From contig JAGFBZ010000865.1 in NCBI GenBank assembly GCA_018398805.1, positions 682,001-746,000 on the forward strand: 64,000 nucleotides of DNA, written 5' to 3'. Within the stretch, counting starts at the first letter, position 1, and the number at the start of each line of letters is the position of its first letter. The notes beneath the pieces are model-generated. The model worked only from the letters and a program-made list of their open reading frames with translations, searched no databases and had not been told where the DNA came from. Shown here piece after piece: positions 40,601-48,400 of this stretch. Source of the DNA: Hirundichthys speculiger (Eukaryota > Chordata > Actinopteri > Beloniformes > Exocoetidae). The translations under genes and the position numbers were made by a program.

Positions 40601-40775
40601 CTGCACAGCTGCTGGAACGAACACATCATGGGAGGTTCATGGCGTTGTCAGCTTTGGACCACGGGGCTGCATCAAAGACAAAAAACCCTCCGTGTTCACC
40701 CGAGTCTCTGCCTTCACTGGCTGGATCAGCGACAACATCAAGAAGTTTGTTTATGAAAGTGGCAAAACCATCTAA
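16520..40775 (+). CDS. Membrane-anchored multi-CUB, twin S1 serine protease (25 exons)
   Basis: The spliced product is a mosaic extracellular protease of about 1382 residues. In order it has an N-terminal hydrophobic anchor, CUB-A, CUB-B, a Ser/Thr/Pro linker, CUB-C, CUB-D, S1a, CUB-E, CUB-F and S1b. All 25 exons have GT-AG junctions. Phases agree throughout except after exon 11, where one extra base breaks frame; exon 22 also contains an extra base. Each S1 has its own CXNP/CXKP-type linker, an activation cleavage site (R before IVNGEE or VVNGEE) and a catalytic triad. CUB plus S1 repeats recall ovochymase and amphibian oviductin, but I know no family member with this exact order, so no symbol is given. 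Enteropeptidase and matriptase are excluded because there is no SEA, LDLa, MAM or SRCR domain. It lies between gprin3 and fam13a, all in the same orientation. Confidence 0.75.
17540..17830. repeat. Degenerate interspersed repeat in intron 1 of the protease gene
   Basis: Blocks such as CACCTACCAAAAGTAGTC, GGCTCACTGATGTTCACAG and GAATAAAGGCCAACCCATAT resemble a repeat I associate with teleost genomes. No ends could be defined and the class is uncertain. Confidence 0.35.
18354..18379 (+). repeat. Poly(A) run
   Basis: Twenty-six consecutive A residues inside intron 1 of the protease gene, possibly the tail of an old retroelement. Confidence 0.8.
18821..20608 (+). CDS. Exons 2-4: CUB-A domain
   Basis: Exons 18821-18939, 19969-20062 and 20468-20608 join in frame to encode residues of about 45-162. 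CUB landmarks are [26 protein letters not shown], an acidic ELCTADF and a closing RYCGY, so all four expected cysteines are present. The domain ends at [14 protein letters not shown]. An extra intron splits the domain after DPDK, which the later CUB-C to CUB-F lack. Confidence 0.8.
20746..23349 (+). CDS. Exons 5-7: CUB-B domain and Ser/Thr/Pro linker
   Basis: Exons 20746-20843, 21619-21736 and 23140-23349 encode residues of about 163-304. Landmarks are [23 protein letters not shown] joined to [21 protein letters not shown] and KLCGGK. The usual first cysteine is absent (EIVGAGG replaces CGG). The last exon continues into a mucin-like stretch rich in Ser, Thr and Pro ([18 protein letters not shown]), probably an O-glycosylated spacer. 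Confidence 0.8.
22047..22210. repeat. 164-bp near-perfect palindrome in intron 6 of the protease gene
   Basis: Two 81-base arms are exact reverse complements except for one position (ATACTCTGC against ATACTTTGC), separated by only 2 bases. The arms begin AACTTTCTCTTTCAC and meet at TTTATTATGTAATAAA. Transcribed RNA would fold into a very long hairpin. It may be a fold-back element or MITE; no open frame lies in it, and I found no clear target duplication. Confidence 0.85.
22604..22632. repeat. Poly(T) run
   Basis: Twenty-nine T residues. The Phe-rich open frames drawn across this area are an artefact of it. Confidence 0.8.
25396..27271 (+). CDS. Exons 8-9: CUB-C domain
   Basis: Exons 25396-25611 and 27131-27271 encode residues of about 305-423. 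The CUB core is clear ([20 protein letters not shown], then [13 protein letters not shown], then THCGYILPP and [11 protein letters not shown]). Neither cysteine of the first disulfide is present: the domain starts [10 protein letters not shown], and NSSW replaces the usual CxW. Such loss is known in some CUB domains, so folding is still plausible. Confidence 0.8.
27879..28016 (-). mobile_element. tRNA-derived SINE fragment
   Basis: The minus strand contains GGTCGTGGGTTCGACTCCC, a good RNA polymerase III B box. Flanking CACTGTGCTACCAGGACGGC on the plus strand matches the A-box end usual in fish tRNA-SINEs. A purine-rich GAGAGAGACAGGAAGG stretch lies upstream. Confidence 0.6.
28065..28103. repeat. 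(CATC)n microsatellite
   Basis: About ten tandem copies of a CATC/ATCC unit next to the SINE fragment, in intron 9 of the protease gene. Confidence 0.85.
28579..30302. mobile_element. Degenerate Tc1/mariner-like DNA transposon with long inverted ends
   Basis: Left-end sequence (GTAAATAAAAATAGAATG at 28618 on, later CAGATGTTGAAACTGAGACA) is the inverted copy of the right end around 30140-30275. Imperfect similarity covers about 110 bases. The outer tips (TAACCCCAAT, and AGGGTTGTA) suggest a TA target site at 28579 and 30301. Stop-ridden coding remnants lie between. The superfamily is inferred from the TA site and end structure, not a recognised transposase. A separate hAT MITE sits inside it. 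Confidence 0.65.
29520..29743. mobile_element. hAT-type MITE, 224 bp, with 8-bp target duplication
   Basis: The element starts CAGAGGTGTCC and ends GGGCACCTCTG, with subterminal inverted blocks CCTCGAGGGCC and GGCCCTCGAGG. It is flanked on both sides by TTTTAGAG (29512-29519 and 29744-29751), a perfect 8-bp duplication as hAT transposases make. Confidence 0.92.
30887..31469 (+). CDS. Exons 10-11: CUB-D domain with frame break at its end
   Basis: Exons 30887-31132 and 31283-31469 encode residues of about 424-567. Landmarks are [47 protein letters not shown] and [17 protein letters not shown]. The third CUB cysteine is missing (SKSYDDV, where CUB-F has GNCVDHV), which may leave the fourth unpaired. 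At the 3' end the exon reads TGGGAACGGCATCACC, whereas the paralogous exon 20 has TGGGACAACATCACC. The extra base makes the exon end in phase 2, while the next exon needs phase 1. Confidence 0.75.
31841..32881 (-). mobile_element. Internally deleted hAT element with BED zinc finger exon
   Basis: The element starts TAGGGATGGGAAT and ends ATTCCCAACCCTA, in inverted orientation. It is flanked by perfect 8-bp duplications CTCATTAC (31833-31840 and 32882-32889). Internal ends carry many ATCGATT/AACCGGTT motifs typical of this fish family. At 1041 bp it is too short for a full transposase; only the N-terminal BED exon survives. Confidence 0.92.
32421..32663 (-). pseudogene. BED-type zinc finger exon of a hAT transposase
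   Basis: The minus-strand frame begins [15 protein letters not shown] and contains the BED finger ligands in [10 protein letters not shown] and [10 protein letters not shown] (C-x2-C, then H-x4-H). A good donor (ACTCTG then GTAAGT on the minus strand) follows. The rest of the transposase is missing, so this is a remnant rather than a host gene, although such fingers are sometimes domesticated. Confidence 0.75.
33818..35554 (+). CDS. Exons 12-16: S1a serine protease domain
   Basis: Exons 33818-33927, 34102-34202, 34602-34879, 35093-35250 and 35371-35554 encode residues of about 568-844. TCGKP precedes the activation site [18 protein letters not shown]. The catalytic triad is His in VLTAAHCF (exon 13), Asp in EFDIALVRL (exon 14) and Ser in GDSGGPLVC (exon 16). 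The C-terminal half ([20 protein letters not shown]) resembles pancreatic elastases and chymotrypsins. By eye, the S1-pocket residue 189 is Ser (ESVCRGDSGG) and 226 is Ser, so trypsin-like cleavage is not expected; Arg at 192 is unusual. The domain is intact and probably catalytic if the upstream frame is real. Confidence 0.8.
35314..35348. repeat. (AT)n microsatellite in the intron before the S1a Ser exon
   Basis: About 35 bases of AT/GTAT repeats. Tyr/Ile-rich open frames over it are not coding. Confidence 0.85.
35659..37062 (+). CDS. Exons 17-18: CUB-E domain
   Basis: Exons 35659-35877 and 36928-37062 encode residues of about 845-962. All four cysteines are present: [36 protein letters not shown] and THCSQVPPK. 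It follows S1a directly through a short DQHTSG junction. Confidence 0.8.
36600..36735. repeat. Degenerate fish SINE/LINE-tail repeat
   Basis: GGGGTTTGCATGATCTTACC followed by CAGTCCAAAGACACATCCG and GGCTGGGATATAGTCCAG matches the order of a very common teleost repeat that I know by pattern. It lies in intron 17 of the protease gene. Confidence 0.5.
37180..37683 (+). CDS. Exons 19-20: CUB-F domain
   Basis: Exons 37180-37401 and 37501-37683 encode residues of about 963-1097, with all four cysteines ([33 protein letters not shown]). It ends in a proline-rich linker ([19 protein letters not shown]). This is the closest match within the gene to CUB-D, including the PNPW linker. The intron between exons 18 and 19 stays open in frame, so reading through it would not cause a stop. 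Confidence 0.85.
38140..40775 (+). CDS. Exons 21-25: S1b serine protease domain and C-terminus (one-base insertion at the His motif)
   Basis: Exons 38140-38252, 38342-38437, 39437-39726, 39917-40077 and 40578-40775 encode residues of about 1098-1382. TCGNP precedes the activation site [18 protein letters not shown]. Exon 22 should encode the catalytic-His motif, but as written ATTCCTAACAGCTGCTCACTG is out of frame. Ignoring one C in CCTAACAG gives the expected LTAAHCF-type motif and the same exit phase as exon 13. Asp is in TNDIALVHL and Ser in GDSGGPFAC. The end ([14 protein letters not shown]) is elastase-like. By eye, position 189 is Pro (LKPACQGDSGG), which is odd for an S1 pocket. The stop is at 40773-40775. 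Confidence 0.75.
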
Positions 40776-40789
40776 AGCTGATATCTTAA

Positions 40790-40795
40790 AATAAA
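40790..40795 (+). terminator. Poly(A) signal of the CUB/S1 protease gene
   Basis: AATAAA lies 15 bases after the stop codon, implying a very short 3'UTR of perhaps 30-40 bases. Confidence 0.7.
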
Positions 40796-41524
40796 GGTTT
40801 TCACAGTGGTTGTTGCTTCATTCCTGTTGTATTTAAAAGGATGTTTTAGGACTATCCCAAAGTGAAAAGACCAAACTGACACTGGTCTTTTCCCAGGTTT
40901 CCCAATCGGAAGGATTTTGCAAAAAAAAAAAAAAAAAATCACACTCCTTAATGTGCTTATATATTTTTTCAATAAGCATATTTAACATTGCTTCAAACAC
41001 TGAAGAATAAATGAATGAACCTATAAATCTCATTGTTCATTTATCTCTTCTGCTTTTCTGTTGTACATTTGGTTAAATGAGATGTTTGAATTATGAGCAT
41101 CATGAATGTGATATTCAAACAGTTACGCTCTTTAGAGCTTAAATAGTCCAGAATTTTATTCTGGGAACATTCCAGAGTTTAAAGCAAACGTAGGTTGATT
41201 ATTATATGTTAGGAAGTGTAAAGTCAATGCAAGTTGATGGGTGAATGTAGTGCAAACTGCTGTTAACAGATGCAAAAGAGGGAAAGTTTGTGGCCTCCCA
41301 CATAGAAGCGGATCAGTACATGGATATTTATGACTAAAGAGAAAGCAGAGGCCATGAAAGCTATCCCTGTTGTGTTTATTGGCAGTTACAGTGAACAGCT
41401 CTTTTAATACGATTTCTGTACACTTCTAAAAGTTGAACTTACTTTGGTTTGTCTGTAGAGACTCTATTCACACTATCACTAAAGTGGAATGATATATTTG
41501 GATCTTGTCAGAGACTAAATTAGC

Positions 41525-41780
41525 AGTTTATTTTGACATAGCCCCATTGCCCCAAGTGCTCACTTCTCACTCAAAGCAGCTACACTTTGTGTCATTTTGG
41601 TCCCCTATGAAAGTTTGTACTTCTTGCAGTCTAATAATAGACCTAGAGTTGTTTTAACTCCTTTAATAGTTCCTTTAACTGTCTATGAGAAAATAATCTC
41701 AATAGCACAGAAGCAACGGTCCAAAATGCACCTGTTTTCAGCCTCAACTCCAAAGCTGAAGCTTTGCTCAATTAACCTAA
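41525..41780 (+). repeat. Copy of the unclassified repeat also at 8 kb and 59 kb
   Basis: Contains AGCAGTTTATTTTGACATAG, GTCATTTTGGTCCCCTATG and TCTAATAATAGACCTAGAG in the same order as the other copies. No terminal repeats or coding sequence could be defined. Confidence 0.5.
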
Positions 41781-41979
41781 TGTTAACTTATCATTCTGTC
41801 TAAGACAATTTTCAAGGAAATAAAAAACAAATTGTAACCAAAATCCTAGCCCAGCTGATGGAGCCATGTTTCATTAAAACTGCTCCACCTCTGAGTCAAA
41901 CCATAACAGTTTATTTTCAGACAGATCTTGCAGCCTTCTCCTCTGTTAAGCTTTATCCTTCTCCACCCTCATTTGGTAG

Positions 41980-42402
41980 CAGATGAACTCTGCAGGACAT
42001 AGGCTATTCAAGTTTGGGGTTTTAAGCCCTTTGTCACGTGACCAGTCAGCCGAGCCAATGGGAGAGCTCGGCTCAGGTTTCAGCACAGGAGGAGAGCGGA
42101 GGGGGGGGGATAAGGAGGGAGGAAGAGCCATGTCCTAATCTGCGCTCATGGGTCGGGGCTGAGTTTGCCGGCAGTGACAGCACTTCTCTGCTCCCTCTCC
42201 CTGCCCGGATTATCTCCGTTGTGTTTTCGGCGTATTTAGATGGCAAATTTTCAGATCAGAGAGATTTGCACCGCTGGGGATTTCTCAAGAGAGTGTCCTG
42301 GAAAAGAGTGAAGACAGGAGGAGGAGGAGGAGGAGGACAGCTGCAGTATTTTTCCCCACATCTCTGCCTCTGCAGGCGTTTTCTTTTTTTTTCTGTGGAA
42401 GA
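41980..42402 (+). promoter_or_regulatory. fam13a: Promoter and 5'UTR region of fam13a
   Basis: A GC-richer block leads to the fam13a start codon at 42403. It contains a palindromic E-box GTCACGTGAC at 42033-42042, the type bound by USF/MITF/TFE factors, and purine-rich GGAGGAGG stretches near 42318-42337. The transcription start was not placed. Long open frames across the block in other frames are not genes. Confidence 0.5.
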
Positions 42403-42429
42403 ATGGGGGCAGGAGCTATGACCGTCTGT
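42403..42429 (+). CDS. fam13a: fam13a exon 1 coding part
   Basis: Encodes MGAGAMTVC and ends in phase 0 at a GTGAGT donor. The start was chosen because FAM13A isoforms with the full RhoGAP domain begin MGAGA. Confidence 0.8.
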
Positions 42430-45400
42430 GTGAGTAAAAACTACTCATTCAACCCGAGATTAAAACTTTAAACACTCAGACTGCAAACTATTTTGTTACG
42501 GCGTGTGCTGGATGTTCTGCTAGACCGAAATGACTTTTTCTTTTCTTTTTTTTTTTCAAACGCCAAGGAGGGACAAACAACACTTTTTCCGCAGTAAAAG
42601 CAACTTTCCTTCTTTTCTCAAAGCATCTTTACGCACCAGAAGCTTAAACATACAGGCTCATAATATACTTATTACTCATAAAGAAAGCGGCTTTTATTAG
42701 TTCATAAACACAGTCTGCCGTCCTTTAGAGAAAATACAACAGCGCAAGTAAAAGCAGGGATGGAAAGCACACAGTAGGCTCGTCACCGATTCAACTCCGC
42801 TATGAGGTCGGCTGCGCAAAACTTCCTGACTGGAAACGCGCTGCTGTGAGCCGGTAACGTCCAACACTCCTCCGGGCTGAGCAGCTGCTGCTTGAGCTGC
42901 CTGTGGAGCTCCTGCCACCAGTTGCTCTGCTGGCCACCCACACACTGGAGCTGGGGGGTGGTGGGGGGGAGGAGGGTGGAGATGCGGGCACATGCCGGGA
43001 CTTGCTGCCCCCTCTTCACGAGCAAATGAAAGAATAAAAGGCATGGTTGGATGGGTGTCTTCTTTTTGAGGCACTTGGTGAAACAATACAGTCGTAACCC
43101 CCCCCCCCCCCTCCCCACAGTGCCTTTACTTTAAATATCTCTATGTTATAGCTTTATTGTGGGAAATACCTTAAAGCAGTGATTCCCAAAGTGTGGGCCG
43201 CGGCCCCCTGGTGGGCCATCGCGGTACAGCAGGTGGACCGAGAGAGGTCATTAAAATTAAACAAATATGTTTTAAATCCTCGATCTTTTTTTTAAAATAT
43301 GTGTTTAATTACTGTAAAATATTCATGAGATGATTTATAAAACATTAAGAAGTAATAAAACAAACCAGTTAAGTGTTATTCTACCATCATCTTAACTTAA
43401 TATGACAAGTGTCACCTCATTTGTTGACCCCTTACGTTAATATCAGAACATAGCTTCTAGTAGTATGTTGATCGCAGTTGTGATTAAAGGTTTCGGTGGG
43501 CTGCAGACATTTTTCACATTTCAAACTGGGCCTTGGTATTCTGAAGTTTGGGAATGGCTGCCTTGAAAGCCTCATTGGAGTGCATGAGTCAGAGCAGACT
43601 GTCCTCATGAACAAGAGCGGAAACTGGGTACTTGGAGTAAGTTACCGTCTGTTTTGGTTCACGTGGTCCCCGTAGAAATCTGAATTGCATAAACTTTCAT
43701 TTGAAGTCGACAGAGGGACTCTGGATTGATGTGTGTGGATTTGTTTCTTTGTCTTTTAAACTGCTGTGTGTGTGTGTGTGTGTGTGTGTGTAGTTGATTT
43801 CCCACCAAAATAAGTCACAAAAACTTTCCAGTGGATGTGCATCACAGCCAAGATTCCTCTTGTCTCAGAATTAAATCTCACTTGTATGGTCTGCAGAGTG
43901 GTCTTATCTTGCAGTCTTTGTATATTGAACTTTATCACTCTCAGGGATATCAAATTAATTTATAATTACTGTGTCAGTGCCAAAATCATCTCAGGTTTTC
44001 TAGGAGACTCTGAAGTTTCGTTTCTGCATGTTGGAAACTTGTGTTTTTTTGTGCTGTGGATGTTGACTTGGCTCTATATATTGTGATTATTATAATATTT
44101 GACAAGGCAGTGTGCCAGATAATCTCTGCTAATGTCATTGAGAGTTTACTGCTTCACTTCTTGGTCTTCGTTTATGACAACTGTCCAAGCTGAGATAACA
44201 CCGTCGGTTGCCGTGTACCTGGAGACACAAACAACTTGCGTGAAGTCATTGCGTGAGTGTGTGTTCATGAGTAAATACGGATTTAGTGAGCATCTGTTCA
44301 TCAGGACCCCCTCACAGTCAGACTTGGCTCAGACCAGCTTAACACTTGTAGTAAGAGCACAAAAGGAACCTGGTACCATTGCTTCAACCAAAAAACTCAA
44401 CATTAGAACCAACAATTGATTCCCAAGTGACATGAAAAGAATCAGTGAAAACATAGATTTCAAAAGTCAAAAAGTAAAAGTGACTCAGAAAGAATTGTCA
44501 GACGTGAGAAACAGGTTGTAAATATGGGGATATGTGTCACATTTTAAATATTAAAATTTTAACTTTATTTATTTGTGTCCCCAGAGAAGCAGTTGGTTTT
44601 GTAGAAAAGGAGACCAGAAGGAAAACAGACACTATAGGTCAACTACGTTAAAAACACACACAAAGCACAGAAAAACACAGATGCTTTAAAAACACCCCAG
44701 CAACAAAGTGAGTCTGAGGTCAAAATAATAAATAGTAAAAGCAAAAGAGAGACCATAAAATATGAATAAAATAGACAAAGTGGCGTGAGACCCAGAGTTC
44801 CTGAGTTGTCACTGTGGTCCTAGTACAACTCTATGACCCAGTGAGGGTCAGCTGACTCCTCCTCTGGTCTGCACGTAGGATGGTGATGGCTGCAGGGATG
44901 AAGGAGAATTTGTAGCTTTTACTTCTCCCCAAAGGAAGCCTGAACCTTGAGCCCAAAAGCAAGGAAAGAAATTCATTGAACAGAGGGTGGGCAGTATCTG
45001 ACACGATGCTTCAAGCCTTCCTCCGTGCCCGTGTAAAGAAAAGCTCTGCTGAGATCCCAGGATTTTACTGCAGATTTTCACTATTCCGTTGAGTAAGTGT
45101 TTTTTTGCCTCGACGTTCAGGTTTCCCCACAGACTTGTCCACATAAAAGTAGCATAGTTTTGTTGAAGGCAAAGCAAATACTGCTGCAGTCGGATCGAAA
45201 ATTCCAGCATGGTAAATAACTATTTCACACTGAATGGGTGGAAGCCGTTGACTGCGTTTATGCACCTGAATATGGTTGCTTGTAGCGCCCTGCCACAGGC
45301 AAGAACAAGGGATTCAAACCAGGAAACATCTTGCTGTGAGGCAACAGTGCTAACCACCAAATCCCCGCTGCTTCCTCCATTGGGTTTCAATTAAGTTCAT

Positions 45401-48400
45401 TTGTATCACGTTGATTCACAACAAAGTCATCTCAAGGCACCTTCCAGAGAAAGCACGCAAAGTTTACAGCGTTAAATACTGTCTAATACAGTGGTGCGCA
45501 AACTGTGGTACGCATACCACTGGTGGTACACGAGCGCTCTCTGATGGGTACGCGGGGGAACGTCATGACTTGTCAATGCATGACAATGCATTATAAAAAC
45601 AATGTTTCAAATGAAATTGAGGTAACAATAAATAACCACAATAAGGAATAAACATCTCTCCTGTGTGTTTAAAGCTAATTGAGAAGGCATATATGGCTAT
45701 ATTTTAAAATTGGTCATCATGGTGGTACTCAGAGAGCTCAATAGTTTCTCAGGTGGTACGCGGCATTAAAAGTTTGAGAACCACTGGTCTAATAAATACA
45801 ACCCAATTGTGGGGGGAGGGCGGGGCAGGCTGGCCCTGTTGCGTTTACAGTCCACAGAGCCGGGGCTTACAACACCAAAGGGGAGGTTCTATTAGTTGGG
45901 GTCAAGGATATTGGAGTTTTTTTTTTTTTTTTTTTTTTTTTGTCACAGAGCTGCTCCTGGTAAAGAAGACACGTGTTAATGTTTTAGGTCCCCATAACCC
46001 CGCTTACGAAAATGCACCTTAAGTTGGGGTTAACAGTGTATTCCAGTGTGGGGCCAGCTTGCAGATGGTGAGGAAATATTCACTGAAGGTGACAAAAAGT
46101 CCTCTGGGTTATAAATCACCAGATTCACTTACCCTACCTTTGATTACAATAATATTGGCATATACATAAAAGAGGAGTCACCCCAGCCATCAATAAGTAT
46201 AACCCGTACCAAACAGGAAAGTCTCAAACCTAATGTTAAAGTTAGAAGGTGGCTGGATCCCAAAAACATAAACTTTGATCCTGATGACTGAAGGCTCTGC
46301 TTCCCATTCTACTTTTGGAAACTCTACGAACCGCTAGTAAGCCTGCAGTCAGAGTGAAGTGCTCATTTAGGATAATATGGAACTATGAGGCCTTTAAGAT
46401 AAAAGGGAGCTAAGCCCTTAAGGGCTTTACATTTTATCCTGAATTTACCAGGAAGTTCATGGAGGGAAGCTAAGGATGGGGAAGTACAATCTCTCCTGCT
46501 CATCCTCATCAGATCTCCTGCTGCAGCATTTGCATCAGCTGGAATCTGTCATGTCGTTCTGTGCATGAGCTCACCTGTGTGGTAAACTCTTGTATCCTGG
46601 TACTTTCAGCATCACGTGGTGCAGCAGTTGTTGTTATGGCTACAACAGTAAAACTCACTCACAGTCTGCAGTGCTCAGAAGTACAGAAAGTATTTTCCTC
46701 TTCCCTGTGGGTTCTGAATCCTGCCCCTGTTTGTGGATCTTACCCATCTTTGATCCTGACATTGGAGAAGGAAAAACACGTATGCATTCATGTAAACGTG
46801 CCAAACTGAATTTGTTGAAAGGAGATGATGGTGACGTGCAGAAAGTGTGCGGCTCTACTCTGTGTTTACAGAGCAATAATCAAGACTGCGTTTTACACTC
46901 TGAGTATCTATTTGAAGAGATAGACACCACGTGCCGCTGTTTGCCTTCATACATCAGCTGGTAGGCTGGTAGACCGAAGGAAACAGGCTCAACCTAGCGA
47001 GTCGAGCGCATTCGTGGTCGAATGTCATTGAGCGCATCTTTTAAATCACCTGTACTTTCAACGCTGCCAAGTTTTGCCACTTTGACTTGTTTTCATTTCG
47101 TTACATTAAATTAGAAAGTTGTAGTTTTGTTTAATGTAAGAAGAAAATAGGTTTATCAAACATGACATAGGGGGAGGAGCATGTCTTTATTTGACAGTTT
47201 TACAGGTGATATTTCCAGCTGTTGTCACATAGCCCTCTCTAACCTGTTCTCCTCACTATCCATTTAGTTTCATATTTATGACAGCTGCACACATCTCACC
47301 CAACATGCACATCTTTGTGTTTTTTTTCTACAAATGTGTAATCATATGTCTACATGTGCAAGTGTTTAAGTCTCTCTTGGCAATGGCACGAGCGAAAGGC
47401 GTTACCTAGCTACCTGAAATTTGTGGTAGCAACACATGCACCCTCAGCCCTCCCCTTTCCCTGCTCTTAGCACACTCTGTCCTCTTAGAGCATGACAGTG
47501 CAACTACAGGAGCTGTGTGTGTGCATTTACCTGATGCATGCCGCCCTCTGTGCCCATAATGTCAGGGGCTGATCTCTGCTCCCTGCGCATTCCTGCAGCA
47601 CAACAAGGCAGCGGTGCTGGTTAAAGAGGACATGAAGAAGATGGTCCAGATACCCATCCTGAGATCCAGAGCGGTTGCAGCCAAGCACACCAGGCTATTT
47701 GGAGCATCACTGATTGAGCTGCAGGAGCAGGGCCTGGTGGAGGATGGAGTTCCCCTGGTGGTACGGAGGCTGGTGAAACATCTCCACAAACATGGTAAGG
47801 AAAAAAAATATTAATATTAAACTAAACTGCGGTATTAGTTGATCATAGGAACCATATAAGATTTATTCTAATGATGTCTGGCAAGTTGGGAAAAAGAGAG
47901 AAAAAAAAACAACCTTTCTCCACAAATTCTCACATTCGTCCTTACAAAGTAATCCCTTATTAAAATAGTCATAAAACTAGAACAAGAAATAAATAGCGAG
48001 TCAAAAACTGCGTGTTGTTTGAAAACGACTGCACAAAAGTGATAATGGTTTAAAAAAAAAAAGAGAGAGAGAGAGAAAACATGTATAAAACATTTATCCT
48101 GTGTGTTTGAGACAGTTTATAATTCATTTTACTGTAGGGAAAATGCTGGGTGGATGCTGTCTCTGCTCAGGTAGCGAGTGTTAACAGTCTCCCCGGGGAG
48201 GGGAGACAACGTCCAGTGATTTTCTGGAGTATATTTATTATTCTCTGGAAAATCCTTCTTGCCTGCAGCTGAGCAGCCAGTGTACCAGACCGCGATGCTG
48301 CACACCAGGATGCTCTCGGTAGATGTGCAGTGGACTTTTTAGAGTCTCCCCTCCCGAGGGAGACTGTTAACACTCGCTATCTTTCGCTTTACTCAACTCC

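Noticed and set aside
16520..40775. Enteropeptidase, matriptase or a TMPRSS gene as the identity of the CUB/S1 gene
   Set aside because: No SEA, LDLa, MAM, SRCR or Frizzled domain; two S1 domains and six CUB domains fit none of these.
42038..42421. 127-codon frame across the fam13a 5' region
   Set aside because: It is out of frame with MGAGAMTVC and is purine-rich low complexity; it lies in promoter/5'UTR sequence.
42697..43118. Overlapping minus-strand open frames of 63-129 codons in a GC-rich block
   Set aside because: Pro/Ser-rich low-complexity translations in three frames at once, no domain, no start context; explained by GC-rich DNA inside fam13a intron 1.
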